Part shown: positions 26,423 to 33,739 of the stretch, piece after piece
Numbering within the stretch: the first letter of the stretch is position 1
How the letters are laid out: the number at the start of each line of letters is the position of its first letter
From: CAWIXB01 sp963839955
GTDB taxonomy: Bacteria > Actinomycetota > Actinomycetes > JACCUZ01
Assembly: GCA_963839955.1 (NCBI GenBank)
Contig: CAWIXB010000001.1
Span: 248,001-312,000, forward strand
Length of the DNA stretch: 64,000 bases
Direction of reading: 5' to 3'
Position numbers and translations under genes: made by a program
The notes under the pieces: generated by a model
Database searches by the model: none
What the model saw: the letters and a program-made list of their open reading frames with translations, nothing else
Told to the model about the DNA's origin: nothing

Positions 26423-27415
26423 ATGCGAACGATCCGCTGGGGCATCATCGGGTGCGGCGCTGTCACCGAGGTGAAGAGCGGCCCGGGTTTCCAGCAGGCC
26501 GAGAACTCGCAGCTGGTGGCAGTGATGCGCCGTACCGCGTCGTTGGCCGAGGACTATGCCCGCCGGCACGGCGTGCCACGCTGGCACGACGACGCCGACG
26601 AGATCATTGCGGCCGACGACATCGACTCTGTCTATGTGGCAACCCCTCCCGACACCCACCGCGACTACGTGCTGCGATGCGCCGCGGCAGGGAAGCCCGT
26701 CTACGTCGAGAAGCCGATGGCTGCCGACCACGCGGAATGCCTCGAGATGATCGAGGCGTGCCGGTCAGCCGGCGTGCCCCTGTGGGTCGGCTACTACCGC
26801 CGCGCGTTGCCGCGGTTCCTCGCCGTCCAGCAACTGATCATGGACGGCGCGATCGGCGACGTCCGTGCAGTGAGGCTGGAGCGGTATGAGCCTCTCGCCG
26901 ACGCGACCGACCCCGCCAACCTGTGGCGGCTCGACCCTTCGGTGTCTCGCGGCGGGCTGTTCTTTGACGGAGACTGCCACGCGCTCGACGTCCTCGACCT
27001 GCTCTTCGGACCAGTTGCCGAGGTCAACGCGGTGGTTGGCAACCGCGGCGGGACGTACGACGCCGTGGACACGGTCTGCGCCGACTTGCGATTCGAGTCG
27101 GGAGTGCTGGGCAGCGGCTTCTGGTGCTACGCCGCGGACGAGGGCTCCGACACGACGGTGATCTACGGCTCGAAGGGCCGACTCTCGTTCTCGACGTCGC
27201 GGCCGAAGCCCATTCGGCTCGCGGGCGTGGGTCTCGACCGGGAGCTGTCGGTCGACGACCCGGCGCATGTGCATCAGCCGCTGATCCAGACGATCGTGGA
27301 CGAGCTGTCCGGCCAGGGCCGGTGCCCGAGCACGGGGGAGAGCGCTGCCCGAACCGCGTGGGCCATGGACCAGATCCTGGCTCAGCGAGGGTCACTGCGG
27401 CCGGAGGCTCGGTAG
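26423..27415 (+). CDS. Gfo/Idh/MocA family NAD(P)-dependent oxidoreductase
   Basis: 330 residues. An N-terminal Rossmann fold with GxGxxx (WGIIGCGAVTEV) and the family EKP motif (YVEKPMAADHAEC), then the alpha/beta substrate domain with a DGDCHALDVLDLLFG segment containing the usual catalytic His. It probably oxidises or reduces a sugar or inositol. The ATG at 26423 gives the usual N-terminus. A GTG at 26372 that overlaps the upstream stop is an alternative and would add 17 residues. The 3' end overlaps the end of a small convergent gene by 34 bases. Confidence 0.88.
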   Translation: MRTIRWGIIGCGAVTEVKSGPGFQQAENSQLVAVMRRTASLAEDYARRHGVPRWHDDADEIIAADDIDSVYVATPPDTHRDYVLRCAAAGKPVYVEKPMAADHAECLEMIEACRSAGVPLWVGYYRRALPRFLAVQQLIMDGAIGDVRAVRLERYEPLADATDPANLWRLDPSVSRGGLFFDGDCHALDVLDLLFGPVAEVNAVVGNRGGTYDAVDTVCADLRFESGVLGSGFWCYAADEGSDTTVIYGSKGRLSFSTSRPKPIRLAGVGLDRELSVDDPAHVHQPLIQTIVDELSGQGRCPSTGESAARTAWAMDQILAQRGSLRPEAR

Positions 27416-27606
27416 ACCACGGTGATGGCGCCGAAGAGGAAGGCGGAGCTCACCAGGGCGATCAGGACAACTGCCCACTCGGGCAAGGTGCCGGCGGGCA
27501 TGACCACCTGTCGCAGGGAGTTCACGCCCAGGATGACGACGAGATAGACCCACCATGGCGCCCATCTGTTCGTCTCCTTGGCATCGTTCACTTGGTGCTC
27601 GGTCAT
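27382..27606 (-). CDS. Small two-segment membrane protein
   Basis: 74 residues from ATG at 27606. Hydrophobic segments at about 17-32 (WWVYLVVILGVNSL) and 43-63 (WAVVLIALVSSAFLFGAI) with a polar, charged tail. Its start codon overlaps the stop of the upstream membrane-protein gene (ATGA), so the two form an operon, probably under the divergent TetR regulator. The function is unknown. Confidence 0.7.
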   Translation of the reverse strand: MTEHQVNDAKETNRWAPWWVYLVVILGVNSLRQVVMPAGTLPEWAVVLIALVSSAFLFGAITVVYRASGRSDPR

Positions 27607-28169
27607 GATGTCTCCTTGAGTGTTGGGTTTTGGGCGACGCGGGCGGCGGCCACGGTGGCCGGCAGGGGCCCGCTGACGAACCAGATCGTCAGGACAACGG
27701 TGAGCATCCCGGCGTAGCTCAACAGCGGCTGCGCACCCCTGAGGTCGCCGTTCAGCACCGCCATGACGAGCAGGAGCACCGACGTGACGGCCCACGCCAG
27801 CGCCGCCTTGCGGAACTCGCGCCACTCGTGCTCGGCGCGCTGGCCTCGGGTGCGGCGCGGCTTGGTCACCGGCGGGCCGCCAGCGAAGCGGTGCGCGAAC
27901 CAGCGGTCCGCGCGGCGGACCACGTCGTGGCCGAAGGCGACGGAGAAGCCCAGATATGTCGCCGCCAGCGCATGGGCCTGACCGGGGGCGGCGCCACGGT
28001 GGAGGTCGGCCGCGGACAGAACCAGCAGCGCGACGTCCGCCGCCGGGCTGCCCAGCAGCAACACCAGGCCCAGAACGGGCCGGTGGAGCAGGTACCGGGC
28101 GGCCAGGCCGCCGGCGAGGAACACCCAGAAGGCGACCTCGGTGGCCACGATCGCACTGGCGATCATCAC
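27603..28169 (-). CDS. Membrane protein of unknown function
   Basis: 188 residues with about five hydrophobic segments, at 5-25, 30-52, 68-80, 122-142 and 150-170. They are separated by a basic loop (TKPRRTRGQRAEHEW). Either of two adjacent ATGs (28169, 28166) could start it. It is divergent from a TetR gene with a palindrome in the shared promoter and is co-translated with the small membrane protein downstream, so it is a probable TetR target and could be a permease-like or sensor protein. Confidence 0.75.
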   Translation of the reverse strand: MMIASAIVATEVAFWVFLAGGLAARYLLHRPVLGLVLLLGSPAADVALLVLSAADLHRGAAPGQAHALAATYLGFSVAFGHDVVRRADRWFAHRFAGGPPVTKPRRTRGQRAEHEWREFRKAALAWAVTSVLLLVMAVLNGDLRGAQPLLSYAGMLTVVLTIWFVSGPLPATVAAARVAQNPTLKETS

Positions 28170-28198
28170 AGACCTCCTCTCTCAGACTCTGCCCGTTG

Positions 28199-28216
28199 CT
28201 AACACAAGTGTGCTAG
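28199..28216 (+). promoter_or_regulatory. Palindromic operator between TetR gene and divergent membrane genes
   Basis: CTAACACAAGTGTGCTAG: 14 of 18 positions are self-complementary (CTA-CACA--TGTG-TAG). It lies 11 bases before the GTG start of the TetR gene and 30 bases before the divergent start, the usual place for a TetR autoregulatory operator controlling both directions. Confidence 0.65.
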
Positions 28217-28226
28217 AACCTATTCC

Positions 28227-28859
28227 GTGCCGGTCTCCGTCAACCGCGACGAGCGGCGCGCGCAGCTTGCCCGGGCCGTCTGGCGGATCGTCGTCCGGGA
28301 AGGCGCGCGCGGCGCCTCGGTGCGCGGCGTCGCCCGCGAGGCCGGCCTCTCGATGGGCTCGGTCCGGCACTTCTTCAGCACCCAGGAGGAGCTGCTCGGC
28401 TTCGCCGTTGAAGAGGTGGTCAGGCAGGCGACTCGGCGGATCGAGGCCGGCGCGCAGTCCCGGACTTCGGCCGTGGCTGCTGGCCGTCCGGTCGAGGCAG
28501 CCCTGGCGCTGCTCGAGCAGGTGCTCCCCCTCGACGAAGAGCGGCTCACCGAAGCCAGAGTGTGGGCGGCGTTCACCGCCCCCCCGGTCACCGACGCCGG
28601 GATGGCCGCGATCCGGCGCCAGGTCGACGACGAGCTACGGGGTCTGTGCCGCGACGCCCTGACAGGGCTGCGCGAACTCGGTTCCTTCCATCCGGCGCGG
28701 GAGCTCGACGTCGAGACCGAGAGACTCCACGCCCTGCTGGACGGGTTCACGTTGCATCTGATGCTCGACCCGGCCAGCGCTCCGCCGGATCGCGTGCGGG
28801 CGGCCCTGCGCGTCCACCTCGGCGAGGTGTCCGCGCCACCGAGCTCCGATCGAACCTGA
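28227..28859 (+). CDS. TetR family transcriptional regulator
   Basis: 210 residues from a GTG. The N-terminal TetR helix-turn-helix is clear (VREGARGASVRGVAREAG, LSMGSVRHFFSTQEELL). The C-terminal ligand domain is typical of BetI/TetR_C_6-like proteins (HALLDGFTLHLML). It probably represses itself and the divergent membrane-protein pair through the palindrome at 28199-28216. Confidence 0.9.
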   Translation: MPVSVNRDERRAQLARAVWRIVVREGARGASVRGVAREAGLSMGSVRHFFSTQEELLGFAVEEVVRQATRRIEAGAQSRTSAVAAGRPVEAALALLEQVLPLDEERLTEARVWAAFTAPPVTDAGMAAIRRQVDDELRGLCRDALTGLRELGSFHPARELDVETERLHALLDGFTLHLMLDPASAPPDRVRAALRVHLGEVSAPPSSDRT

Positions 28860-28919
28860 CGCCTTGCCGCGTGTTCTCGTCGGGTGGTGGACTGTTCCGG
28901 ACCAACGGGAGGGTGACCG

Positions 28920-29429
28920 ATGAACAACGCGTCGGAGAGTGGCACGAATGAGCCGATGTCGGAGGGTGAGCTCCTTCGCCGTTCGGTCGACCTCGCCCTG
29001 CAGAACGCCGACCGCGGCCAACTCCCGTTCGCGGCGTTGGTCGTGCGCGAGGGTCGGATCGTGGCCGAGGGTGTTAACACCGCCTTGCGGGACTGGGATC
29101 CGGTCGCACACGCCGAGGTAGCCGCCGTACGCTGGGCATGCGCTGATCAGCAGACGCTGGACCTGACCGGCGCACTGGTCATCTCCAGCTGTGAGCCGTG
29201 TGCGATCTGTCAGTCGGTCGCGGCGGCTACGGGCATCACCGAGATCGTCTACGCGGCTTCGAAAGACCTGGTCCCCGACCTCGGGGACCACGGTCCACGC
29301 GAGGACCGCAAGTCCGTTCTCTTCCAAGCCGTCATTCGCGAGGCCAACCAGGACGCAGTCCGGCACGTGCCTACGGAGCAGGCGCGCGCGCCGTTCGATC
29401 GCTGGCTCGCCTTGGTGGATGCGAAGTGA
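28920..29429 (+). CDS. Cytidine/deoxycytidylate deaminase family protein (nucleoside or base deaminase)
   Basis: 169 residues. The zinc site is intact: H64-A-E66 and C91-E-P-C94, with a further Cys97. The fold and length resemble guanine deaminase and TadA-like enzymes, so it probably deaminates a purine base or small amine. A start at the internal ATG 28956 (MSEGELLRR) is also possible. Its TGA overlaps the GTG of the next gene (GTGA), linking it to the LLM oxidoreductase. Confidence 0.85.
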   Translation: MNNASESGTNEPMSEGELLRRSVDLALQNADRGQLPFAALVVREGRIVAEGVNTALRDWDPVAHAEVAAVRWACADQQTLDLTGALVISSCEPCAICQSVAAATGITEIVYAASKDLVPDLGDHGPREDRKSVLFQAVIREANQDAVRHVPTEQARAPFDRWLALVDAK

Positions 29430-30319
29430 AGCTCGGGATCAACGTCCCCAACTTCGGGCCGGAGGCCAGTCCCGAGGCCTTGCTGGACTGGGCGCATTTC
29501 GCCGAGGAGCACGGTTTCGCCATCGCGATGATGTCCGATCACGTCGCACCCACCCCGGAAGTCGAGGCGCTCTACCGGGCGCCGTTCTTCGACACGTTCA
29601 CCACGCTGGCCTGGCTTGCCGGGCAGACGAGGCACCTGCTGGTTGGCACGACGATTGTCGTGTTGCCCTACCGCCACCCGCTGCAGACCGCGCGGATGAG
29701 CGCCACGTTGGACCGGCTCAGCGCGGGCCGGTTCGTCCTCGGCGTAGGGGTGGGTTGGGCGGAGTCCGAGTTCAGCACCCTGGGGGTCCCGTTCCGGAAG
29801 AGAGGGCAGATCACCAGCGAGTACCTCGACGTCCTCACGAACTTCTGGCGCGCGGGAGTGGCCACCTACGTGGGCGACTCGGTCTCCTTCCGTGACATCA
29901 GCACAGGGCCCGCTCCGGTCCGCGGGACGTTGCCGATCTGGGTCGGTGGGATGGGCAGAGCCGGGATCGACCGTGCGGCGCGCTACGGCGACGCCTGGCA
30001 CCCCAACAATCCCGACCCCGACTGGCTGGAGTCCTTCGCGATCCCCTCGTTGGCGCAGGTCGCGGCTGCCGTGGGCCGTGCCGCGCCGGATGTCGCGCCG
30101 CGCATCAAGTTCCGCCCGACGGACAGCAATGCCGACCCCGAGCGGCCACTGGGGGTGGGGTCGCCGGCCCAGATCCTCGCCGACCTGCGCCGGCTCGAGG
30201 GACTCGGTTGTTCGTACGTCATCCTCGACCCCAATCCTGATCATCCGGTCGCCCGTGACTACGCGCGAGAGCGCGACGAGCTTGCGCACGTCATCGACGC
30301 TTTCACCGAGCGCGCCTGA
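29426..30319 (+). CDS. LLM class flavin- or F420-dependent oxidoreductase
   Basis: 297 residues from GTG 29426. A luciferase-like TIM barrel: KLGINVPNFGPEASPEALLD, SDHVAPTPE, LLVGTTIVVLPYRHP, and the diagnostic SAGRFVLGVGVGWAESEF. In actinobacteria this branch often uses F420 rather than FMN, but the cofactor cannot be decided here. It is translationally coupled to the deaminase gene, suggesting both act on one heterocyclic compound. Confidence 0.88.
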   Translation: MKLGINVPNFGPEASPEALLDWAHFAEEHGFAIAMMSDHVAPTPEVEALYRAPFFDTFTTLAWLAGQTRHLLVGTTIVVLPYRHPLQTARMSATLDRLSAGRFVLGVGVGWAESEFSTLGVPFRKRGQITSEYLDVLTNFWRAGVATYVGDSVSFRDISTGPAPVRGTLPIWVGGMGRAGIDRAARYGDAWHPNNPDPDWLESFAIPSLAQVAAAVGRAAPDVAPRIKFRPTDSNADPERPLGVGSPAQILADLRRLEGLGCSYVILDPNPDHPVARDYARERDELAHVIDAFTERA

Positions 30320-30340
30320 CGGCTGCGCGTTTCCAGTCGG

Positions 30341-30427
30341 TCAGCGAAGCAACCAGCGTTCCACGGCCTGCATGAGCAACAGCAAGGCCAGCCCCGCCAG
30401 AGGGCCGGCGACGATGAGCGCAATCAC
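30341..30427 (-). CDS. Tiny single-span membrane peptide
   Basis: 28 codons from GTG 30427 giving VIALIVAGPLAGLALLLLMQ followed by AVERWLLR: one hydrophobic helix and a basic tail. It begins 7 bases after the stop of the 166-residue gene on the same strand, with GGGGCG just before it. A compact hydrophobic frame with a charged end is suggestive of a real small membrane protein, but no family is recognised. Confidence 0.4.
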   Translation of the reverse strand: MIALIVAGPLAGLALLLLMQAVERWLLR

Positions 30428-30434
30428 CGCCCCG

Positions 30435-30935
30435 TCACCGATCCCGATCCCCCGTCGTGGCGGCTACCTTGCGGAGCAGCTCTGTAACCGTCGGTGGCAG
30501 GTCGGCCGACGGTGGCAGGTCGGCCGACCGGATCGGCTTGGGCTTGGGCCAGTCCGCGGGCAGACAGGCGCTGTTGCGCACGTCGATGACCATCTCGGCC
30601 ATGGTGACCAGGAAGCCGTGCACGTTGACGTCCACCGGACCCACCAGGAGGAGGGTCCCCGTCTCCGAAGCGGCGAGGCGGACGGCGGCCGTGTGTCGCC
30701 GACTCGCGTAGGCGACCCGCCGTCCGTCGGCGTCGGTCAGCTCGCCCGTGAAGACGCCCGCTGCTGCTGGATAGTCGTACTCGGAGAGGAGCCGCTCCAG
30801 TCGATAGGACCCGCTGAACCCGGCCACCCGCCCCGTCGCCGACTGGTACAGGCCCTGAGCGCGGACAGCGGTGCCCGGCGGCGGGGTCGTGCCCTTCCTC
30901 CGGGACTCGGGTGCGACGAACGGAAGGACAGTCAC
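30435..30935 (-). CDS. Conserved-looking hypothetical protein
   Basis: 166 residues, no signal peptide or membrane helix. The middle is coherent and beta-rich (SGSYRLERLLSEYDYPAAAG, GTLLLVGPVDVNVHGFLVTM). The C-terminus contains a duplicated SADLPP motif created by an exact 18-bp tandem repeat. The function is not recognised. Good AAAGGAG-type Shine-Dalgarno before the ATG. It is divergent from the stressosome-like operon. Confidence 0.6.
   Translation of the reverse strand: MTVLPFVAPESRRKGTTPPPGTAVRAQGLYQSATGRVAGFSGSYRLERLLSEYDYPAAAGVFTGELTDADGRRVAYASRRHTAAVRLAASETGTLLLVGPVDVNVHGFLVTMAEMVIDVRNSACLPADWPKPKPIRSADLPPSADLPPTVTELLRKVAATTGDRDR
30493..30528 (+). repeat. Exact 18-bp tandem duplication
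   Basis: Two head-to-tail copies of GGTGGCAGGTCGGCCGAC (30493-30510, 30511-30528). In frame inside the hypothetical gene, it duplicates six residues (SADLPP type). It looks like a recent replication-slippage event. Confidence 0.85.
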
Positions 30936-31024
30936 GGTCTGCTCCTTTGTGGGGCTCTCGCTGAGCCATCGTTTCGGGGGATTTGTTCGTCCTCTGCATA
31001 TGAAGACACCTCCGACCCAGGCGT

Positions 31025-32134
31025 ATGACGAGGGAACGGGGGTACTTCCTGGCCGTGTGCGCCGCCGAGTCCCTCGACGTCCCGGATCCCCCGGGGGAGC
31101 ACGTGGACGTCGCCTCCCTGATCCCGATGGTCCGGCGCATCATCGCGGCGCGAGTGTCGGACCACGCCGCGGCTGACGACCTGGTCCAGGAGACGCTCGC
31201 CCGAGTGCTCGCGGCTGAGGGGCGGATCGAGCCGGGCATGCTCGAGCCCTACGCCATCGTCACCGCGCGCAACCTCGTGGCCTCGATGTGGCGGGACCAG
31301 GACCGCCACCGGCGCCACCAGCACCGGGTCGTCGACCTACGGCCTGCCCAGGCGCCGGACGAGGATCTGCTTGCCGAGGAGGAGCGCAGCGCCGTCACCG
31401 CCGCCCTGTCCCGTCTCTCCGAGCGGGAGCGCAACACCCTGGTGGCCCACGAGGTGTCCGGTCAGGACACCAAGTCGTTGGCCGACGAGCTGGGCTCGAC
31501 CCCGGGCGCGGTCGCCGCACAGCTGAACCGGAGCCGAGCCCGGTTGCGCGTGGAGTACCTGCTCGCGCTCGAGAGTGCCGAGCCACCTTCCGAGCGTTGC
31601 CGGCCGGTCCTGTTGGCCCTCTCGGGCGGCGATCGCCGCCGACAGCGTGAGGTCGACGCCGCCCGACACCTGCTGGAGTGCGAGCTATGTGCGCGACTGA
31701 GCCAGCCGCTGATGGAACGGGCGCCGGAGCGTAATGACGAGGTACGGATCCACGTCAACGCGGACGCCGACATCGTGAAGGCCCGGCAGAACGCCCGCGA
31801 GCTCGCGTCCCGCCTTGGTTTCTCGGGCACCGAGCTGACTGTCATCGCGACGGCCGTCTCCGAGGTTGCCCGCAATATCGTTCGTTTCGCGGCACCAGGG
31901 GAGATCGTCGTCGATCTTGTGCAGGAACCTCGCCGTGGTGTGCGGATCGTCGCTCGGGACACTGGCCCTGGCATCTCCAACGTCGACAAGGCGCTGACGG
32001 ATGGGTACAGCACCTACCACGGGCTCGGGCTCGGGCTGCCCGGTGCGCGACGGCTCATGGACGACTTCGCAGTCGTCTCGGAGGAAGGGCGAGGAACCAC
32101 AGTGACCATGACGAAATGGCGACAGGAAGGATGA
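31025..32134 (+). CDS. Fusion of ECF-type sigma factor, zinc anti-sigma-like motif and RsbT switch kinase
   Basis: 369 residues. Residues about 30-95 read as sigma region 2 (DDLVQETLARVL, ARNLVASMWRDQDRHRR). Residues 125-180 read as region 4 (LSRLSERERNTLVAHEVSG, then a GSTPGAVAAQLNRSRARLR helix-turn-helix). At 215-222 H-x3-C-x2-C (HLLECELC) matches the zinc-binding anti-sigma (ZAS) signature. Residues about 238-366 are an RsbT-type GHKL kinase: N-box SEVARNIVRFA, G1 RDTGPGI, G2 GLGLGLPGARRLM. RsbT phosphorylates RsbS and RsbR in stressosomes, and here it is covalently joined to a promoter-specificity factor. A later in-frame GTG at 31101 with GGGGAG upstream is an alternative start. The stop overlaps the rsbR-like region (ATGA). 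Confidence 0.85.
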   Translation: MTRERGYFLAVCAAESLDVPDPPGEHVDVASLIPMVRRIIAARVSDHAAADDLVQETLARVLAAEGRIEPGMLEPYAIVTARNLVASMWRDQDRHRRHQHRVVDLRPAQAPDEDLLAEEERSAVTAALSRLSERERNTLVAHEVSGQDTKSLADELGSTPGAVAAQLNRSRARLRVEYLLALESAEPPSERCRPVLLALSGGDRRRQREVDAARHLLECELCARLSQPLMERAPERNDEVRIHVNADADIVKARQNARELASRLGFSGTELTVIATAVSEVARNIVRFAAPGEIVVDLVQEPRRGVRIVARDTGPGISNVDKALTDGYSTYHGLGLGLPGARRLMDDFAVVSEEGRGTTVTMTKWRQEG

Positions 32135-32136
32135 CC

Positions 32137-33042
32137 ATGGAAAAGGACTCTTCCGTGTCGACGGAGGTCACAGCTGATTTCCCGACCATCGACCACGAGG
32201 ACGAAGACCAGTTGCTGCCGCAGTTGGTGGCGCACTTGCGCGAGCATCGTTCCAAGCTCCGCCAGGAGTGGGTGGGTCGTATCGACGATGCCCGCTTGCT
32301 GCACGCTATGACCCCACAGGAGATGGCGGCCGAGACCACCTCGGTCTACGACAACTACGTCGAGGTTCTGGAGACGGGCAGCGTCGAGGCGCTCCAGCAC
32401 TACGCCCGTGACCTGTCCGAGCGCATCATTCCGCGAGGTGTGGAGACCCACGAGGTCGTCGGCATCGTGCTGTTGCTTCGCGATGTCCTTGCCCGGTCGC
32501 TGTTCGAGAAGTACCAACGGGACTTCGCATTGCTGAATCGGGTGCTGGACGCCTACGAGCCGGCGGCGAACCGCATCGCGAACACCGTTGCCGTGAGCTT
32601 CGTCGACGAGCGCGAGCGGGTGATCCGCCAGCAGCAGGACTCGATCAAGGAGTTGTCCACGCCGGTCCTGCCGGTCCGCGAACGGCTGCTCATCCTGCCC
32701 ATCATCGGCGTGCTGGACACCAACCGGGCAAACCAGCTGACCGAGCAGCTTCTCCGTGGCATCCGCACCCACCGGGCCAAGGTCGTCGTCATCGACATCA
32801 CCGGTGCGCCGGCGGTTGACGAGGAGGTCGCCAACAACCTGGTGCGAACGGTCGACGCGTCACGCCTCATGGGCGCAAGCGTCATCATCACCGGTCTCTC
32901 ACCGGAGATCGCCCAGACGCTGGTCACCATCGGCGTCGACCTGAGCAAGATGAACACGATCGGCGACCTGCAGGGTGGTCTCGAGGAGGCTGAGCGACTG
33001 TTGGGCTTCACGGTGACGCACGAGGACGACGGGCCGGGATAG
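32137..33042 (+). CDS. RsbR-like stressosome scaffold/sensor with STAS domain
   Basis: 301 residues. The N-terminal four-helix, globin-like sensor region (about 25-165: HLREHRSKLRQEWVGRI, RSLFEKYQRDFALLNRVL) is joined by a linker helix (DEREREVIRQQQD-type) to a STAS domain (about 180-290). That domain contains VIDITGAPAVDEEVANNL and SPEIAQTLVTIGVDL. The segment aligned with the first RsbR phosphothreonine of Bacillus subtilis is VDE (Glu229) rather than VDT; the second site, T in IAQT, is kept. The start at 32137 has AGGAAGG 6 bases upstream; in-frame ATGs at 32116 and 32131 are alternatives. It ends one base into the rsbS start. Confidence 0.88.
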   Translation: MEKDSSVSTEVTADFPTIDHEDEDQLLPQLVAHLREHRSKLRQEWVGRIDDARLLHAMTPQEMAAETTSVYDNYVEVLETGSVEALQHYARDLSERIIPRGVETHEVVGIVLLLRDVLARSLFEKYQRDFALLNRVLDAYEPAANRIANTVAVSFVDERERVIRQQQDSIKELSTPVLPVRERLLILPIIGVLDTNRANQLTEQLLRGIRTHRAKVVVIDITGAPAVDEEVANNLVRTVDASRLMGASVIITGLSPEIAQTLVTIGVDLSKMNTIGDLQGGLEEAERLLGFTVTHEDDGPG

Positions 33043-33449
33043 TGACCGCTGGACCGGCGCTGGTCTCGATCCTGCGACAGGGCACCTACCTGATCGCGTC
33101 GATCCACACTGCCCTGGACGATTCGCAGATGGTCCGGTTCCAGGAGGACCTGATCGACCAGATCGGCCAGTACCGGTCCCGCGGGGTCATCATCGACGTC
33201 GCCGCTCTCGACGTACTCGACTCGTTCGGGTCGCGCACCTTGCGCACCATCGCCGAGATGGCCCGTATGCGGGGGGCTGTCACGGTCATCGTGGGCATCC
33301 AGCCAGAGGTCGCATTCGCCATGGTCTCGCTGGGGATGGACACCGGGTCGGTGGAGACGGCCCTCGACCTGGAGGAGGGGCTCGCCCACCTGAACAGCCT
33401 CGGGCTCGCGCGCGCAGGCACCGCTCGTCGCGACGCCCACCTGCGGTGA
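33042..33449 (+). CDS. RsbS-like stressosome STAS protein
   Basis: 135 residues, a single STAS domain. It starts with GTG sharing one base with the upstream TAG. VIIDVAALDVLDSFGSRTL carries the conserved Ser (S61) in the DSF motif, which is the RsbT phosphorylation site in RsbS. It would form the stressosome core with the RsbR-like protein and hold or release the RsbT domain of the sigma fusion. A slightly longer, basic C-terminal tail (ARAGTARRDAHLR) follows the domain. Confidence 0.9.
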   Translation: MTAGPALVSILRQGTYLIASIHTALDDSQMVRFQEDLIDQIGQYRSRGVIIDVAALDVLDSFGSRTLRTIAEMARMRGAVTVIVGIQPEVAFAMVSLGMDTGSVETALDLEEGLAHLNSLGLARAGTARRDAHLR

Positions 33450-33739
33450 CCACGGCCCTGGAGCGGCTGGCTCTCGACTATCGCGCCGCGTTCCTCCGCT
33501 ACCTCCCGCGTCGCGAGGAGGTGGCCCTGCACAGCGGCTACGAGCTCGGTCGCACGGCGGTGGCCACCGGCGTCAGCATCCTCGAACTGGCCCGCTTGCA
33601 CCACGAGGTCCTGATCGGGGTGCTCGCCGACACCAGGTCCGAGGACGTCCACGACGTTGCCAGCGCGGCGTGCGAGTTCTTCCTGGAAGTGCTCGCCACG
33701 TTCGACATGGCCCAGCGCGGGTTCCTCGAGGGCGGCTGA
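33446..33739 (+). CDS. Stand-alone RsbU N-terminal-like helical domain
   Basis: 97 residues, GTG start overlapping the rsbS stop (GTGA). The helical sequence LDYRAAFLRYLPRREEVALH and YELGRTAVATGVSILELARL matches the kinase-binding N-terminal domain of RsbU phosphatases, where RsbT docks to activate the phosphatase. Here no PP2C catalytic domain follows: the frame ends with a normal stop and the next 380 bases show none. It may act as an adaptor or competitor for the RsbT domain of the fusion protein, or be a truncated RsbU; the clean overlap and stop favour a deliberate short gene. Confidence 0.75.
   Translation: MTTALERLALDYRAAFLRYLPRREEVALHSGYELGRTAVATGVSILELARLHHEVLIGVLADTRSEDVHDVASAACEFFLEVLATFDMAQRGFLEGG

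Noticed and set aside
30493..30528. Possible CRISPR or phage-like repeat
   Set aside because: Only two adjacent units without spacers, inside a coding frame; simple tandem duplication. No CRISPR array, integrase, transposase or tRNA was seen anywhere in the window.
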